Assembly: GCF_025628985.1 (NCBI RefSeq)
Contig: NZ_JAOTEM010000003.1
Coordinates: forward strand, 424,037 to 488,036
Direction of reading: 5' to 3'
Source of the DNA: Chryseobacterium edaphi
Lineage (GTDB): Bacteria; Bacteroidota; Bacteroidia; Flavobacteriales; Weeksellaceae
Length of the DNA stretch: 64,000 bases
Below, in pieces: positions 62,801 through 64,000 of the stretch (position 1 is its first letter; every line of letters starts with the position of its first letter). A program made the position numbers and the translations under genes. Below the pieces are notes generated by a model that made no database searches, had not been told where the DNA came from, and saw only the letters and a program-made list of their open reading frames with translations.

Positions 62801-63823
62801 AAATCTTCTGTTGAAAGACAGAAATATCTATGGTTTGAATTTGAAACTCCTCCTGATGATCCTGAAGATACTTATTTTGCAAGAATATTGGCGCATTCTC
62901 CCGATCCATACTTATGTAGAGTCGACGAAAATTTAATATCTAACGTTTCTGAAGATTTACCATTTGCTTTAAATGAAGAAAAAATACGGGAAATTATTCC
63001 AAATATGACCAATGATTATGCAGGAATTGGCGTAATGCAGGAACTTATCCCTGAAACATCTTCTGATGGAACCAAAACTTATCTTCTGCCTTTACCTTCC
63101 GGACTACATGCTAACAGCGATGAACTTTTTGGTTTTTTCACCTATGAAATCAGACTTGGTCATAAAAAAGAATCATGGAGCACCGCGCAGGGAAGATATG
63201 GAAGACCATTAAAAGTGAACGGCGTTCAACATCCTGCTCCCGAATTGGTATGCAATGTTTATCGCTCAGAAAGGATAATGAAAGAATCTGTTACGAAATA
63301 TTTAGAAATTTCAGCTCCATTTGCGAATGCAGTTTTAAATGGAAAAAATATCAGTTCGTTTCCACCCACAACTTCGCTTTGGTATTTGATGTATACTCAG
63401 GTTATGCAAGCCGACGGAAAGTCTTTCAGAAATATTCTTGTCGACTCCGGACCGATGATGTACCGTCCAAAACGGTCAAAGCGAAATGAAAAACAATTTG
63501 AACGCGAAAGCGGAAACCGATTGGGAAAAGCAAGAATTTTATTATCACAAATAGGAAATAAACTCGAAGAACTTGGCTTGTCTAAAACCAATACTCTTAG
63601 CGTTATCGCAGTGGAGATGTTCCCAATGGATAGCCGCTGGCAACATACTATAAAGAAAGAGAGAAAGATTGATGACCGCACATTCTGGGATCAACATTTT
63701 ATGAATGAATACATGGAAGAAAAGAAAATTATCAATCCATTAACAGATCAGTTAGGGAGATTCAGAATCTACAGAACTTCAGTATTAACTCCGGTATCAG
63801 AAACTTGTTGTGAGGATTGCTAA
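59888..63823 (+). CDS. giant protein of unknown function (1311 residues), operon partner
   Basis: Second gene of the pair, 18 bases after the stop of the first. No signal peptide (MEPLYSLLTFPQYFKEGYLY) and no known domain. Distinct blocks that should be useful for searching are IRLGWDDEQLTIWGNRQL (about residue 310), APLGVFGYKIDVRKKDTEAW, GLPDPDVNTFKVIVEVK and ARILAHSPDPYLCRVDE. The last residues, SETCCEDC, give three cysteines in CCxxC at the very C-terminus. Size, spacing and composition suggest the two proteins form one complex. Possibilities such as a structural shell or tail-like assembly or a large toxin carrier cannot be chosen from sequence. It converges on the rRNA operon at the right edge. 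Confidence 0.75.
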   Translation: MEPLYSLLTFPQYFKEGYLYYNIMVLPRNINLYNSLGDNLPPFVDVQLSFETKIINHLDGLPIAPNVTHVPDFEILSEINDKNIVYREIIQQIETADQLKISDDVNENNDGGFSAQKEKFKNISIRKYLPQSYRNSFNFTSSRTKFAITDDQYECSIKNKEKIFTDEAIERNHISWGKLIAFIIRNPLLAEKAGLIYKVRTEISRNSLFLNGGWLYTTFAAEHSYSTLNSMIYACRIPKLKDKERQIFAPVLFPVKSAAENNATYDSVMQESILYNDGFAKIVHANQPVNQDLLQENDHSNPPLKDIGIRLGWDDEQLTIWGNRQLKQKDEVTDLPIDAPLGVFGYKIDVRKKDTEAWSSQNLIFANQNISFGNQLIIPQNHLFELPVEVHPSSHGNTINEGFWLPMYYASWCGNSMVIPDKEAQEVHQLTADKLAFDETLGAENALNTVPKRTYNPYQQDSRSIVPLLYGEDYEFRIRLMDISGGGPSVSDNPLNGGQNPVGKVHFIRNIAASALKIENAERFYQGQSQTKVNDMSILENILDEDNTLIIRRPDLSYPSVVYTGKYSDAATLLKNRIENISAPQNLEDRKEYIVGLPDPDVNTFKVIVEVKSLEMDNALSENGKESYIFLKEKTYQIPNDTANENYDLSAKIKIFYKDIKILNIKSLNEELNEISDNELFLPTSRHLRITFIPLVDNADEKNDYASEFIREGKKIIFTSFRSSQTEKNLLSEINGGLRAFYLQPEKTSDRPANLEQKEILKKSLENGTSVELQRLADALNLTVKNLTLEGLKGTRAQFGVSNQFRHSLSPDSGSVSFSSVKELFNHWIVAVDFTLNRDWFWDDLKINSFTVIRSVIISGQKIESQIIVGNIDMKDTASISMLQGDVDRSFTRILFLDVIDPEQLSQKFPREIFAEYTLVPNFKENYPAENIDNLHQKSLELPITIIPHQIPKMISAGLAMSSYQYDEEYYKSSVERQKYLWFEFETPPDDPEDTYFARILAHSPDPYLCRVDENLISNVSEDLPFALNEEKIREIIPNMTNDYAGIGVMQELIPETSSDGTKTYLLPLPSGLHANSDELFGFFTYEIRLGHKKESWSTAQGRYGRPLKVNGVQHPAPELVCNVYRSERIMKESVTKYLEISAPFANAVLNGKNISSFPPTTSLWYLMYTQVMQADGKSFRNILVDSGPMMYRPKRSKRNEKQFERESGNRLGKARILLSQIGNKLEELGLSKTNTLSVIAVEMFPMDSRWQHTIKKERKIDDRTFWDQHFMNEYMEEKKIINPLTDQLGRFRIYRTSVLTPVSETCCEDC

Positions 63824-63903
63824 TCATCCTTTTTGAACTTACCTTTTAAAATCATATAATGTCAGGTTTATACTTTATTCAGTTTTACTTTTAGAGTTTA
63901 TCG

Positions 63904-63941
63904 CAAAAAAAATCCTCAATCAAATAAATGATTGAGGATTT
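63904..63941 (-). terminator. rRNA operon terminator
   Basis: AATCCTCAATCA (63911-63922) pairs with TGATTGAGGATT (63929-63940), and a T run of about seven follows on the minus strand. It lies just after the 3' end of 5S rRNA and could also stop the giant-protein transcript. Confidence 0.88.
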
Positions 63942-63948
63942 AAAAAGA

Positions 63949-64000
63949 CTGGCGGCGACCTACTCTCCCGCTTTCGCAGTACCATCGGCGCTGGTGGGCT
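63949..64000 (-). rRNA. rrf: 5S ribosomal RNA, 3' part (runs off the right edge)
   Basis: On the minus strand the sequence ends GGGAGAGTAGGTCGCCGCC(AG), the conserved 3' end of bacterial 5S rRNA. Upstream of it GCGCCGATGGTACTGCGAAA is the equally conserved inner part. Only about 50 bases are in the window; the rest of the rRNA operon must follow to the right. Confidence 0.93.

Noticed and set aside
1..63948. tRNA genes
   Set aside because: I looked through the larger gaps for a T-loop GGTTCGAATCC-type motif with an acceptor stem and found none.

Overview
The window comes from an AT-rich Bacteroidota genome, most likely a Chryseobacterium-like member of the Flavobacteriia (Weeksellaceae). The evidence is: many type IX secretion (T9SS) substrates with type A and type B sorting domains; promoters of the Bacteroidota TAnnTTTG type in front of most transcription units; small double-glycine-leader peptides; the alternative GlmU-family protein; the IcmF fused mutase; and a 5S rRNA end at the right edge.

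Layout. Bases 1-10200 hold a tandem family of at least four large secreted type B proteins with IgGFc-binding-like N-terminal parts; the visible members share promoter, leader and sorting domain. Bases 10300-14400 hold a small secreted transthyretin-like protein, three related small secreted proteins around trmB, and a cysteine-rich GG-leader peptide. Bases 14443-16743 hold rplM-rpsI and rpsB on the minus strand, plus a small membrane protein. Then comes icmF, preceded by a terminator-like structured element. Bases 20577-26000 hold a secreted jelly-roll-like protein, an M16 peptidase that has lost its 5' end (and zinc site), a second GG-leader peptide, a Dph6-like ATPase and a transthyretin-like protein. 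Bases 25938-28675 are a two-gene secreted carbohydrate-binding operon. Bases 28779-32166 hold a serine hydrolase, a PadR regulator with two membrane proteins under a clear palindromic operator, and a 2H phosphoesterase. Bases 32216-37103 hold two secreted metalloproteases (M64 and M43) around ruvC. Bases 37332-43053 hold a DUF4407 protein, a KTSC protein, a peroxiredoxin/DsbA-like pair, a delta-60-repeat T9SS protein and guaB. Bases 43208-46195 are an ECF sigma, membrane anti-sigma-like, DUF4252/GIN and DUF4252 operon. Bases 46457-54783 hold a GlmU-family protein, L31 type B, a beta-helix lipoprotein, MazG, a small lipoprotein, aroA with an unusual C-terminal extension, an SDR and an Omp85-like protein.

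Bases 54842-63823 form an operon of two giant proteins (1622 and 1311 residues) that I do not recognise. It has a long structured leader and no secretion signals, and it converges on an rRNA operon whose 5S gene enters at the right edge. This is the best candidate for an undescribed system in the window. Other points worth attention are two diverged copies of a dispersed intergenic repeat, the AroA fusion at a poly-A tract, the PadR operator, and a pair of direct repeats 20 bp apart over the promoter of the carbohydrate-binding operon.
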